Source: Steroidobacteraceae bacterium (lineage in GTDB: Bacteria; Pseudomonadota; Gammaproteobacteria; Steroidobacterales; Steroidobacteraceae). From it: a stretch of 47,251 bases of DNA. Position numbers and translations under genes: made by a program. The DNA lies in assembly GCA_019634895.1 (NCBI GenBank), contig JAHCAM010000020.1, positions 1 to 47,251 on the forward strand, read 5' to 3'. Below are positions 8,677 through 18,613 of this stretch, piece after piece (the stretch's first letter is position 1; every line of letters starts with the position of its first letter). The notes under the pieces are model-generated. The model saw only the letters and a program-made list of their open reading frames with translations. It had not been told where the DNA came from and made no database searches.

Positions 8677-9230
8677 GCGGCTGCCGTCATGGCGCGCCGC
8701 CAGGACCGCCAGCCGGCGACGGCAAGCGCCGCGTACGCAAGGTAGAGCGCGGCCGTACCCGTCAGGCCCTGGGTCGCGAACAGCGCGGCCAGGCCCGTAT
8801 CCACCGCGATCCACCAGATCCAGGTGTCCACGATCCGCCGCGCCAGCAGCCAGGTCGCCACCACGCTCGCCCAGGTGCCGAGCGAATCCGCGAGCGGCGC
8901 GGATGACAGTGCCAGCTGGCCGAACAGCGCCGTACTTGCCGCCGTGGCGGCCGCGACCGCGGCGAGCGCGAGGAGGTGGTGGCGCAGCGGCCAGCGGCCC
9001 GGCCGCGGCGGCGCCCCGCCACCCGGCCGCCAGGCGAACCAGCCGTAGATGGCGAGCACGACGTAGAGCAGCTGCAGAGCGGCCTGCAGCGGCAGTCCCG
9101 CCCGCATGAAGACCACGACGTAGAGCGCCGTGCTGAGGCCCCCGGCGATCCAGCAGGCACGGTGCTGGCGGATCGCGAGCAGGACGTACGCGGCGCCCGC
9201 GGCGATGGCGACCGCTTCAATCGGCGCCAC
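8673..9230 (-). CDS. pnuT: PnuC-family vitamin permease, probable thiamin transporter PnuT
   Basis: This 185-residue inner-membrane protein is highly hydrophobic, with about six or seven predicted transmembrane segments. The C-terminal half has the PnuC-family pattern (LGTWASVVATWLLARRIVDTWIWWIAVDTG, then LAYAALAVAGWRSW). PnuC proteins move unphosphorylated vitamins by facilitated diffusion, trapped inside by a kinase. Family members under TPP riboswitches are called PnuT and carry thiamin, whereas PnuC proper carries nicotinamide riboside. The assignment to thiamin rests on the upstream riboswitch, TonB receptor and thiamine-binding protein. The gene overlaps the thiamine-binding protein gene by 14 bases and the kinase gene by 4 bases. 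Confidence 0.85.
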   Translation of the reverse strand: MAPIEAVAIAAGAAYVLLAIRQHRACWIAGGLSTALYVVVFMRAGLPLQAALQLLYVVLAIYGWFAWRPGGGAPPRPGRWPLRHHLLALAAVAAATAASTALFGQLALSSAPLADSLGTWASVVATWLLARRIVDTWIWWIAVDTGLAALFATQGLTGTAALYLAYAALAVAGWRSWRRAMTAAA

Positions 9231-9459
9231 CGATCACCTTCATGACGAACACGCTGCGGCGCCCTGCCGCGAAGCTCGCCGCCATCTCGGCGCGCAGCGC
9301 GTCGAGGACCGCGTCCAGCTCGCCGCTGACCTGGGTGCTCATCGAATTGGTCTCGACGGCGATGCCCGGCCGCGACTTCAGCCGCTCGATGCACTCGAGG
9401 ATCGGCGGGATGAACTCGTCGGTCAGTGGATAGAGGCTCAGTTCGACGGCGACATGCAT
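9217..9459 (-). CDS. Thiamine-binding protein, MTH1187/YkoF family
   Basis: The 80-residue protein matches the small ferredoxin-like-fold family (Thiamine_BP, formerly DUF77), with an N-terminal strand (VAVELSLYPL), a conserved SRPGIAVETNSMSTQVSGELDAVLDAL region and a final strand VFVMKVIGG. YkoF of Bacillus, a tandem duplication of this domain, binds thiamin. There is no signal peptide, so it probably works in the cytosol. It starts 9 bases after the TonB receptor stop and overlaps pnuT by 14 bases, which puts it inside the riboswitch-controlled operon. A role in binding or handing over imported thiamin is inferred. Confidence 0.85.
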   Translation of the reverse strand: MHVAVELSLYPLTDEFIPPILECIERLKSRPGIAVETNSMSTQVSGELDAVLDALRAEMAASFAAGRRSVFVMKVIGGAD

Positions 9460-9468
9460 GGCGGCACC

Positions 9469-11553
9469 TCAGAGATTCCAGCGCAGGGTCAGCCCGGCCT
9501 GGCGCGGATCGCCCCAGCGCAGGTAGAGCCGGTCCGGAAAATCGGGCGGCTCGTTGCCGAAGAAGAAGCCGCGCACCGGGTAGCGTTCATCCAGCAGGTT
9601 GTGCACCCAGGCGTGGACCGACCAGCGGTCGGCCTCGTAGCCCGCGCGCACGTTCGCGAGGAAGCGGGAACCGGCGCGCTGGTCGTGGCTGGTGTCGAAG
9701 TAGAAGCCGGACTCGCCCGAGAGGTCGAGGCGCGCCATCCACCCGACCGGGTGGCGCCAGGTGGCGGCCAGCGCGAGCTTCCATTCCGGCGCGTGCGCGA
9801 ACTCGCGTCCATCGAGGTCGCGCTCGCCGAAGCGGTAATCGAGGTATCGCGAGCGCATCCACGACAGCATGCCCTCCAGCTCCAGCCCGCGCGCCGGTTG
9901 CAGCCGCGCGCTCGCCTCCGCGCCCCAGGCCTCGCCGGAGGCCGCGTTGTCGGTCAGGAACAGGAAGGTCAGCGGGTCCTGCGGATCGAGCTGGAATGAG
10001 GTCGCGACCTGCTGGCGCTCGCGGCGCGTGTAGTAGAGGTTCACCTCGCCCGCCTGCGTGCCGGCCTCGTCGCCGCCCTTCCAGCCGGTCTCCAGCGACC
10101 AGAGATATTCCGGACCGAACTGCTGGCGCTCCGGCGGCACGGCCGTGCCGATGTTGAATCCGCCGGCGCGGAAGCCGCGGGACAGCGTGGCCCAGAGCAT
10201 CTGCGATCCGGCCAGGCGGTGCGTGAGCGAGAGTTCGCCGCCCCACATGCGGTCGCGCGGATCGAAGTCAGCGCTGTCGCTGTCGTGGTAGCGCGCGTCG
10301 CGCTGCTCCAGTCGCAGGCCCGCCGCGACCGCGGTCGCGGCTGACGGCCGCCACTCCAGCTGGCCGTAGGCGGCAGCGCCGGTAGCGCGATAGCGGGACT
10401 CGAGCGTGCGCACGAAAGCGTCGTCGAGGTAGCGCCCGTCGTCCGCGACGCGGTTCGACTCCCCGAGGCGCGAAAGCCAGGCGCCCGCGATCCAGGACCA
10501 GTTACCGCCGGCCGCGGACGAGATCCGGAAATCCTGCGACAGCGTGCGGCGGTCCCGCAGCGTGCGCGAGAAGAAGTCGTAGGGGCCGGCGGCGCCCCAA
10601 TCGGCGTCGTTGCCCCAGTCGCCGTCGAAGCTGGCCTCGATGTCCGATTCGGCCCAGGCCGTCACCGAGCGCAGTTCGCGCCCGCCCGCCAGCGTCCAGG
10701 CAAAGTCCAGCGACGCGCCGTCGGTACGCTGCGCATCGCGGCCCGGGCGGTCCGAGAGCGTGCGCAGGCTGTTGTCGATCGCGAAGGCATCGTAGCCGTT
10801 GCCGAAATCCGCGTGCAGCAGGCCGAGGTCCGCGCGCCAGCGGCCCGCGTCCGCCATGCGCAGCTTCAGGCGCGCCGTGGTCTCGTCCCGGCCATTGGTG
10901 TCGCCGCGCCCGAGAAAGGCATTGTCGCGGAAGCCGTCCGATACGGCGCGATGCAGCACGGCGCGCCAGGCGCCGTCGCCGCCCGGGGCCACCGCCGCCG
11001 CGCCGCCGGCGACGACGCCCGCGGTCCACAGTCCGTCGCCGCCCCCGCCGGCCTCCGCCGCAAGCGTCGGTTGCGGCGAGGGATCCCGCGTCTTGACCTT
11101 GATCAGCCCGCCGAGCGCGTTGGCGCCGTAGCGCGTGCCCTGCGGCCCGCGCAGCACCTCGACCTGCTCGACGTCGAACAGCGAAGCAATCATGCCGATG
11201 CCGGAGAGGTCGATCTCGTCCATCAGGAAGCCCACCGAGGGATTGGGCGCGCCCTGGTACTGCTCGAGTTCGCCGACGCCGCGCAGCAGGAAATAGCGCG
11301 GCCGCGAACTGGCGCCGGCCCACGACAGCGACGGCACCAGCGGCAGCAGCTCTTCGAGGTTAACCACGGCGGCGTCCTCGACGGTCGCGCGGCTGATGAC
11401 CGAAACGCCGCCCGGGTGCGCAGCCGCCGCGACTTCGCGAAGTCCGGCCGTGACCACCACCTCTTCGAGCCGCGCCGGAGCCTCGGCAAGAGCCGGAAAC
11501 GCGACGGCAGCCGCCATCAGCAGCACGGGTATCGTGAACGTCGGGCTTGGCAT
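9469..11553 (-). CDS. TonB-dependent outer-membrane receptor for thiamin uptake
   Basis: The 694-residue protein has a cleavable signal peptide (about 1-23, ending ALAEA), then EEVVVTA, which resembles a TonB box. A plug domain follows with VEVLRGPQGTRYGANALGGLIKVKT, the family's most conserved segment, and then a long C-terminal beta-barrel rich in alternating aromatic residues that ends in Leu after NPQAGLTLRW-type strands. It imports a substrate across the outer membrane using TonB energy. Because the TPP riboswitch directly precedes the start codon and thiamin genes follow, the substrate is almost certainly thiamin or a phosphate ester. ATG 11553 has its Shine-Dalgarno inside the riboswitch. 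The stop is 9 bases before the thiamine-binding protein gene. Confidence 0.92.
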   Translation of the reverse strand: MPSPTFTIPVLLMAAAVAFPALAEAPARLEEVVVTAGLREVAAAAHPGGVSVISRATVEDAAVVNLEELLPLVPSLSWAGASSRPRYFLLRGVGELEQYQGAPNPSVGFLMDEIDLSGIGMIASLFDVEQVEVLRGPQGTRYGANALGGLIKVKTRDPSPQPTLAAEAGGGGDGLWTAGVVAGGAAAVAPGGDGAWRAVLHRAVSDGFRDNAFLGRGDTNGRDETTARLKLRMADAGRWRADLGLLHADFGNGYDAFAIDNSLRTLSDRPGRDAQRTDGASLDFAWTLAGGRELRSVTAWAESDIEASFDGDWGNDADWGAAGPYDFFSRTLRDRRTLSQDFRISSAAGGNWSWIAGAWLSRLGESNRVADDGRYLDDAFVRTLESRYRATGAAAYGQLEWRPSAATAVAAGLRLEQRDARYHDSDSADFDPRDRMWGGELSLTHRLAGSQMLWATLSRGFRAGGFNIGTAVPPERQQFGPEYLWSLETGWKGGDEAGTQAGEVNLYYTRRERQQVATSFQLDPQDPLTFLFLTDNAASGEAWGAEASARLQPARGLELEGMLSWMRSRYLDYRFGERDLDGREFAHAPEWKLALAATWRHPVGWMARLDLSGESGFYFDTSHDQRAGSRFLANVRAGYEADRWSVHAWVHNLLDERYPVRGFFFGNEPPDFPDRLYLRWGDPRQAGLTLRWNL

Positions 11554-11660
11554 GCCTGCTCCCTACGCCGGTCCTAACCGGATCAGGTTCGACGGGTTCG
11601 CCGGTGAGCCCTCGCGGCAACCGGCATCTCAGGTCTAGTCAGACCACCCCAAGGCGGGTT
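11554..11660 (-). ncRNA. TPP (THI-box) riboswitch
   Basis: Read on the minus strand, the three hallmark segments are in order: CTGAGA (11627-11632) after GGGGTGG, ACCTGATC (11581-11588), and GCGTAGGGA (11560-11568). The closing P1 helix pairs GCCT (near 11652-11655) with AGGC (11554-11557), immediately next to the ATG at 11553. The GGGAG within the last conserved segment is the Shine-Dalgarno of the TonB receptor, so TPP binding should hide the ribosome site directly. This predicts translational repression of the whole thiamin operon when TPP is abundant. Confidence 0.95.
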
Positions 11661-11663
11661 CTG

Positions 11664-11692
11664 ATACTAGCGACGGCCGCCAGCGGCCGCAA
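11664..11692 (-). promoter_or_regulatory. Promoter of the thiamin operon
   Basis: On the minus strand, TTGCGG (11687-11692) and TAGTAT (11664-11669) are separated by exactly 17 bases. Transcription would begin about 7 bases downstream, just where the riboswitch aptamer starts. The -35 lies only 10 bases from the start codon of the divergent Rieske gene at 11703. Confidence 0.55.
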
Positions 11693-11702
11693 CGGGCGCG
11701 CG

Positions 11703-12023
11703 ATGGGCGATCACTGGCAGGACGTGGCGGCGGAAGCGGACATTCCGGTCGGCGGCATGCAGGCCGCGGTCGTGGACGGGCGGCGCATCCTGGTCTGCCG
11801 CCTGCGCGAGGGCCTGTTCGCCGTGGATGCGACCTGCACGCATGCGGCGGCGGCACTCGACGAGGGCTGGCTGCGCGGCTATCGCCTCAGCTGCCCGCTG
11901 CACGGCGCGGCATTCGACGTGCGCGACGGCCGCGCGCTCGGGCCGCCGGCCTTTCACTGGCTGCCGACGCACCGGGTGCGGGTCGAGGGAGGGCGCGTGC
12001 TGGTCGCGCTCGGCCGGGCCTGA
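11703..12023 (+). CDS. Rieske [2Fe-2S] small ferredoxin
   Basis: This 106-residue soluble Rieske protein has cluster ligands C-x-H and C-x2-H: Cys45/His47 in DATCTHAAAAL and Cys64/His67 in LSCPLHGAAFDVRDG. It resembles the ferredoxin components of ring-hydroxylating dioxygenases and the small NirD/Rieske proteins; which electron acceptor it serves cannot be told. The start is ATG 11703 (MGDHWQDVA); the frame is open further upstream, but that part overlaps the riboswitch and is not family-like. It is divergent from the thiamin operon and stops 4 bases before the end of the convergent enoyl-CoA hydratase gene. No dioxygenase gene is adjacent. Confidence 0.88.
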   Translation: MGDHWQDVAAEADIPVGGMQAAVVDGRRILVCRLREGLFAVDATCTHAAAALDEGWLRGYRLSCPLHGAAFDVRDGRALGPPAFHWLPTHRVRVEGGRVLVALGRA

Positions 12024-12027
12024 CGGC

Positions 12028-12843
12028 TCAGTCGCGGAACTTCGGCGCGCGGCGCTTGCGCACGGCATCCAGGCCCTCGCGCACGTCGCCGAGACGGAAC
12101 CCCAGGAACTCAAGCGCCAGCGAGGCATCGAAGCTCGGCCCCGCGAGGCGCAGCCAGTTGGCGAGCGCGTGCTTGGTGAAGGCGAGCGCGCTGGCGCTGC
12201 CGGCGGCAAGCTTCACGGCGATGCCGAGGGCCGTGTCCCGCACCCTGTCATCGTCCACGCACAGCGACACCAGGCCGATGCGCTCGGCCTCGGCGCCGTC
12301 GAGCGGCTCGTTGGTCAGCAGGTAGTAGCGCGCCTTGGCGAGGCCGCAGAGCAGCGGCCAGATGATCACCGAGTGGTCGCCCGCGGCGACGCCGAGTTTC
12401 GTGTGGCCGTCCAGGATCTTCGCGCCGCGGCCGGCGACCGAGATGTCGGCGAGCAGCGCGACCGCGAGTCCCGCGCCCACGGCCGTGCCGCGGATCGCGG
12501 AGACCACCGGCTTGCTGCAGTTCACCAGGTTGTAGACCAGGTCGCTGGCCTCGCGCCAGACGCGCAGCAGCGTCGCCTGGTCCTCGATCATGCGCTCGAT
12601 CAGCGCGAAGTCGCCGCCGGAGGAGAAGTGCTCGCCGGCGCCGCGCACCAGCACCGCGCGCACCGCGGCATCGTCGTCCACAGCGCGCCAGACGCGCGCG
12701 AGGTCCGTGTGCATCGCCTCGGTCGCGGAGTTCTGCCGGCCCTCGTTGGCGATGATGATCTCGAGCACACCCGCGGCGGGCGTCTCGAACGAGAGGCCGG
12801 GGAATCCGGCGCGCAGCGCCTCAAGCGCGATCGGGGATGTCAT
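12028..12843 (-). CDS. Enoyl-CoA hydratase/isomerase family protein
   Basis: This crotonase-fold protein has 271 residues. The CoA/oxyanion-hole region is seen in [11 protein letters not shown] and in [23 protein letters not shown], with the catalytic-region segment [20 protein letters not shown]. It is the last gene of the paa cluster and its start overlaps the end of paaZ by 23 bases. The cluster already holds PaaG and a FadB-like fusion with its own hydratase domain, so this is a third crotonase. It could act on 2,3-dehydroadipyl-CoA (a PaaF role) or on another substrate. The Asp in the position before SVIIWP is less typical of standard hydratases. The exact reaction is not clear. Confidence 0.85.
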   Translation of the reverse strand: MTSPIALEALRAGFPGLSFETPAAGVLEIIIANEGRQNSATEAMHTDLARVWRAVDDDAAVRAVLVRGAGEHFSSGGDFALIERMIEDQATLLRVWREASDLVYNLVNCSKPVVSAIRGTAVGAGLAVALLADISVAGRGAKILDGHTKLGVAAGDHSVIIWPLLCGLAKARYYLLTNEPLDGAEAERIGLVSLCVDDDRVRDTALGIAVKLAAGSASALAFTKHALANWLRLAGPSFDASLALEFLGFRLGDVREGLDAVRKRRAPKFRD

Positions 12844-14863
12844 GGACGCTCACCATGGTCAGCACGTGATAGGACGCGACGGTCTCGCCGGCCTGGTTGG
12901 TGATCTCGGTGTCCCAGCTGACCTCGCCCCAGCCCTTGTCGGCGCGCAGGGACTTCTCCCGGCAGGTCAGCCGGACCTTGATGCGGTCGCCCGGCTTCAC
13001 CGGCTTGACGAAGCGCAGGTTGTCGAGCCCGTAGTTGCCGAGCACCGGGCCATAGGCCGGGTCCACGAACAGGCCGGCCGCAACCGAGATCAGGAAGTAG
13101 CCGTGCGCGACGCGCCCGCCGAACAGCGGGTTGCGCGCGGCCTCGCGCTCGTCCATGTGCGCGTAGAAACGGTCGCCCGAGAGCGCCGCGAAGGCCTCGA
13201 TGTCGGCGACGGTGACCTCGCGTTCCGCCGAGCGGAAGGTGTCGCCGATTGCGAGCGCATGGAACGGCTTGCGGAACGGGTGTGCGCCGGGATCGCGCTC
13301 GGTGCCGCCGCGGACCCAGCGGCCGCCGACCGCGGTGATCGTGTCGGGCGAGCCCTGCACGGCCGTGCGCTGCATGTAGTGCAGCACGCCGCGGATGCCG
13401 CCGAGTTCCTCGCCGCCGCCGGCGCGGCCGGGCCCGCCGTGCACCAGCGGCGCCAGCGGCGAGCCGTGGCCGGTGGATTCCTTCGCGCAATGCCGGTTCA
13501 CGACCAGCACGCGGCCGTGGTACGGGGCGAGCCCGAGCACCAGCCTTGCCGCGAGCGCGTCGTCGGCGGTGAACACCGAGCCCGCGAGGCTGCCCTCGCC
13601 GCGGCGCGCGAGCTCGATCGCGTCGTCGTCGTCGCGGTAGCCGATGACCGTGGACACCGGGCCGAAGGCCTCGACCGAGTGCACGGCGCGCGACGAGGCC
13701 GCGTCCCGGCACAGCAGCAGGATCGGCGGCAGGAAGGCGCCGCGCTCGCGGTCGCCCTCGACGGCGAAGTTCCGGACGTCGCCGCAGACCAGCTCCGCCT
13801 CGTGCCGCAGCTCGGCCACGCGTCCGAGCACCTCCTCGCGCTGCGCGAGGCTCGCGAGCGGCCCCATGCGCACGCCCTCCACCCGCGGATCGCCGACCAC
13901 CGTCTTCGCGAGGCGCGCCTGCAGTGCGCCGACGACGTCCGCGAGCAGCCCGTGCGGCACCAGCGCCTTGCGGATCGCGGTGCATTTCTGCCCGGCCTTC
14001 ACCGTCATCTCGCGCGCCACTTCGGCGACGAACAGGTCGAATTCCGGCGTGCCCGGCGCGGCGTCCGCGCCGAGGATCGAGGAATTGAGCGAGTCGGTCT
14101 CGGCCACGAAGCGCACCGAGCTGGCGACGACGGCCGGATGGGTCCGCAGTTTCGCCGCGGTCGCCGCCGAACCCGTGAACGACACCACGTCCTGGCAGCC
14201 CAGGTGGTCGAACAGGTCGCCGACGCTGCCGCAGATCAATTGCAGCGCCCCAGCAGGCAGCAGACCGGTCTCGAGGATGCGCCGCACCACCCGCTCGGTC
14301 AGGTAGCTGGTCGCGGTCGCCGGCTTCACCACCGCGGGGACGCCCGCCAGCAGCGCCGGCGCCAGCTTCTCGAGCATGCCCCAGACCGGGAAGTTGAAGG
14401 CGTTGATGTGCACGGCCACGCCCTCGAGCGGCGTGCAGACGTGCTGGCCGACGAAAGTCCCGCCCTTCGACAGCCCCTCGACGCCGCCGTCCAGGAACAC
14501 GCGGCTGTTCGGCAGCTCGCGCGCGCCCTTGCTCGCGAACACCAGCATGGTGCCGATGCCGCCGTCGATGTCGATCCAGGAGTCGGATTTCGTCGCGCCG
14601 GTCGCATAGGACAGCGCGTAGAACTCGTCCTTGAAGTCGAACAGGCGCTTGCCGAGCGCGCGCAGCATCGCGGCACGCTCGTGGAACGTCATCGCGCGCA
14701 GCGCCGCCCCGCCGGTGCCGCGCGCGAAGGCGAGCGCCGCGGCGAAATCGAGGCCGCCCGCTGCCGCCTCGGCGACGACCGCGCCGGTGCTGGCGTCGCG
14801 CAGGGCTGCGGCCGCGCCGCCGCCGTCCTGCCAACGGCCCTGTAGATAGCTCTGCAGCCTCAT
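12821..14863 (-). CDS. paaZ: PaaZ: oxepin-CoA hydrolase / 3-oxo-5,6-dehydrosuberyl-CoA semialdehyde dehydrogenase
   Basis: This bifunctional enzyme opens the oxepin-CoA ring and oxidises the resulting aldehyde in the aerobic phenylacetyl-CoA pathway. The 680-residue length matches E. coli PaaZ (681). The N-terminal aldehyde dehydrogenase domain (about 1-525) shows [28 protein letters not shown], the catalytic Cys in [13 protein letters not shown] and [13 protein letters not shown]. The C-terminal MaoC-like (R)-hydratase domain (about 540-680) shows [14 protein letters not shown] and [17 protein letters not shown] with the Asp/His hydratase pair. ATG 14863 has a GGGGAGGG ribosome site and overlaps the stop of the FadB-like gene (ATGA). 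The 3' end overlaps the following hydratase gene by 23 bases. Confidence 0.95.
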   Translation of the reverse strand: MRLQSYLQGRWQDGGGAAAALRDASTGAVVAEAAAGGLDFAAALAFARGTGGAALRAMTFHERAAMLRALGKRLFDFKDEFYALSYATGATKSDSWIDIDGGIGTMLVFASKGARELPNSRVFLDGGVEGLSKGGTFVGQHVCTPLEGVAVHINAFNFPVWGMLEKLAPALLAGVPAVVKPATATSYLTERVVRRILETGLLPAGALQLICGSVGDLFDHLGCQDVVSFTGSAATAAKLRTHPAVVASSVRFVAETDSLNSSILGADAAPGTPEFDLFVAEVAREMTVKAGQKCTAIRKALVPHGLLADVVGALQARLAKTVVGDPRVEGVRMGPLASLAQREEVLGRVAELRHEAELVCGDVRNFAVEGDRERGAFLPPILLLCRDAASSRAVHSVEAFGPVSTVIGYRDDDDAIELARRGEGSLAGSVFTADDALAARLVLGLAPYHGRVLVVNRHCAKESTGHGSPLAPLVHGGPGRAGGGEELGGIRGVLHYMQRTAVQGSPDTITAVGGRWVRGGTERDPGAHPFRKPFHALAIGDTFRSAEREVTVADIEAFAALSGDRFYAHMDEREAARNPLFGGRVAHGYFLISVAAGLFVDPAYGPVLGNYGLDNLRFVKPVKPGDRIKVRLTCREKSLRADKGWGEVSWDTEITNQAGETVASYHVLTMVSVHDIPDRA

Positions 14864-16961
14864 GTCGCCCTCCCCGCTGCCTCTGCGCGCGCCGCCTGCC
14901 AGGCGCCGAAGCCCGACTCCCGTTCCGCCAGCGTGACCAGCAGCGCCGCCGGAGTCCACCAGCGCTCGCCGTGGTCGGCCGCGAAGCGGCGGATCGCCGC
15001 CAGCACCTTCGGCAGGCCCACCGCGTCGGCATGGAACATCGGCCCGCCGCGGTGGCGCGGGAAGCCGTAGCCGTTGCACCAGATCACGTCGATGTCCGCC
15101 GGCGAGGCGGCGATGCCCTCCTCGAGGATGGCCGCACCCTCGTTGACGAGCGCGAAGATGCAGCGGCCGACGATCTCCTCGTCGCCGATCTCGCGCTGGG
15201 CGACGCCGAGGCGCGCCGCCTCGTCGCGGATGAGCATCTCCACCTCGGGATCCGGCTCGCGCTGCCCGCCCGGCGCGCCATAGCGGTAGAAGCCGCGCCC
15301 CGTCTTCTGCCCGTAGCGGCCGAGTTCCGCCAGCCGGTCGGAGATCCGGTAGAAGCGCGGGTCATCCGGCTTGCCGGCCCACTCGCGCCGCACCTGCCAG
15401 CCGACGTCGAGGCCCGCGAGGTCGCCGACCGCGTTGGGTCCCATCGCCATGCCGAACTCCACCAGCGCCCGGTCGATGCGCTCGGGCGTGGCGCCTTCCA
15501 GCAGCATGAACTCCTTCTCGCGGCCGTAGGCATAGAGCATGCGGTTGCCGACGAAGCCGAAGCAGTTGCCGACCGTGACCGCGACCTTGCCGATGCGCCT
15601 CGCGACCGCATGCGCGGTCGCCAGCGCCGGGCGCGACGACTCGCGGCCGCGCACGATCTCGACCAGGCGCATCACGTTCGCCGGGCTGAAGAAGTGCATG
15701 CCGACGACGTCGGCGGCCCGGCCCGAGGCCGCGGCGATCGCATCCACGTCGAGCGTCGAGGTGTTGGTCGCGAGCACCGAATCGGGCCGGCACAGCGCGC
15801 CCAGCTTCGCGAAGACCTCCTGCTTGACGGCCATGTTCTCGTACACCGCCTCGATCACAAGGTCGCAGGCCGCCACGGCCTCGAGCGCCGCGGCGCCCTG
15901 CACGCGTTCCCGCGCGGCGGACGCGGCCTGTGCGCTGATGCGTCCCTTGCGCGCAGCGCCCTCGATCGCGGAATGCACGCGTCCGAGACCGGCCGCCAGC
16001 GCCTCGGCCTTCGCATCCACCAGCGTGACGCCGATGCCGCCGGTTGCGAGCGCGATCGCGATGCCCGCTCCCATGGTCCCCGAGCCCAGCACGCCCGCCT
16101 GCGCCACGGGGCGCGCGAGCGCGCGGTCGGGCTGCGCGCCCCTTTCGGCGAAGAACAGGTGCCGCAGGGCGCGCGACTCCTGGGAATTCAGGCACTCGAA
16201 GAAGAGGGTCCGGGCCCGCGCCTGGGCGGCGTCGAACGGCAGCATCGCCGCCGCCGCCAGCGCCTCGACGATGCGCGGCGGCGCCGGCAGGCGCCGTGCG
16301 GCCTCGGGCAGGGAGAGCAGGAACTCCTCGAACAGCGCCGGCCGCGATGGCGGCAGCGGCAGCTCCCGCACGCGCCGCGGCGCCACGCCCCGCGAGGCGA
16401 GGTCCCGCGCCCACTCGACGGCGGTCGCGCGCAGTTCGCCGTCGGCCGGCCGGTCCACGATGCCGTGCCCGATCGCGGCGTCGCGGCCCACCGGCTTGCC
16501 CGAGGTCATCATCTCGAGCGCCGGCTGCCAGCCCGCGAGTCGCGGCAGGCGCACGGTGCCGCCCGCCCCCGGCAGCAGGCCGAGGTTCACCTCGGGAAAG
16601 CCGAGCTGCAGGTCGGCGGCTGCGCAGCGGAAGTGGCAGGCGAGCGCGGCCTCGGCGCCGCCGCCGAGCGTCGGGCCGGCGAGCGCCGCGACCACGGGCT
16701 TGCCGCAGGCCTCGAGCCGCGCCAGCACGCCGGGCAGCATCGGCTCGCGCGGCGGCGCGTCGAACTCGCGCACGTCCGCCCCGGCGATGAAGTTGCGACC
16801 GGCGCCGATCAGCACGATGGCCCGCACCGCGGCGTCCGCGTCCAGCTCCTCGATCGCCGCCAGCAGCGCGGCGCGCACCGCGTGCGACAGCGCGTTCACC
16901 GGCGGATTGTCCACGGTCACGACGGCGACCTCGCCGTCGCGCTCGATGCGAACCGGCGCGC

Positions 16962-16965
<4 letters not shown>
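14860..16965 (-). CDS. Fused enoyl-CoA hydratase / 3-hydroxyacyl-CoA dehydrogenase (FadB-like, PaaF+PaaH role)
   Basis: The 701-residue protein has an N-terminal crotonase domain (about 1-190: [40 protein letters not shown]). An NAD-binding 3-hydroxyacyl-CoA dehydrogenase domain follows from ~289 ([17 protein letters not shown], then [10 protein letters not shown] and [18 protein letters not shown]), and then C-terminal dehydrogenase domains ([42 protein letters not shown]). In this operon it would hydrate 2,3-dehydroadipyl-CoA and oxidise 3-hydroxyadipyl-CoA, jobs done by separate PaaF and PaaH in E. coli. The start is GTG 16965, overlapping the thiolase stop (GTGA), and the stop overlaps the paaZ start (ATGA). 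A general fatty-acid beta-oxidation enzyme is the alternative, but the context favours phenylacetate. Confidence 0.93.
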
Positions 16966-18159
<1,194 letters not shown>

Positions 18160-18167
<8 letters not shown>

Positions 18168-18573
18168 CGATCAGTCTCCCGGCGATCTGGTGGCTGCGGC
18201 CGCGGAACAGCGCGACCGCCTCGCCGTCCTGGTTCAGGACCTCGATCTCGTAGATGCCGCTCCTGCCGGCGCGCCAGCGCTCGGTCGCCACCGCAGTCAG
18301 CAGCTCGCCCTCGCGCGCCGGCCGCAGGAACTCGATCGCGGCGCCGGCGGCCACGGTGTTGTCGCCGTGCGAATTGCAGGCAAAGGCGAAGGCGCTGTCG
18401 GCCAGCGCGAACACCAGCCCGCCGTGGCAGATACCGTGGCCGTTGGTCATGTGCGGGCGCACGCGCATGCTGACGCGGGCAGTGCCTGGGCCGCAGGATT
18501 CAACCGTCATGCCGAGCGCCTGCGAGGCGCGGTCGCCATCCCACAACGCGCGCACGGCACGTTCCGCGGTCAT
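18160..18573 (-). CDS. paaI: Hydroxyphenylacetyl-CoA thioesterase PaaI
   Basis: This hot-dog-fold thioesterase of 137 residues (E. coli PaaI is 140) is thought to rescue CoA from dead-end hydroxyphenylacetyl-CoA products of the pathway. The family motif [30 protein letters not shown] holds the HGG signature and the Asp of the active site. I chose ATG 18573 because GGAAAG lies about 8 bases upstream and the N-terminus [14 protein letters not shown] fits the family; GTG 18609 would add 12 residues. It overlaps paaJ by 8 bases. Confidence 0.92.
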
Positions 18574-18613
18574 CTGCCGCTTTCCGGCCGGATCCGAGTC
18601 GCGGTTCACGGCA

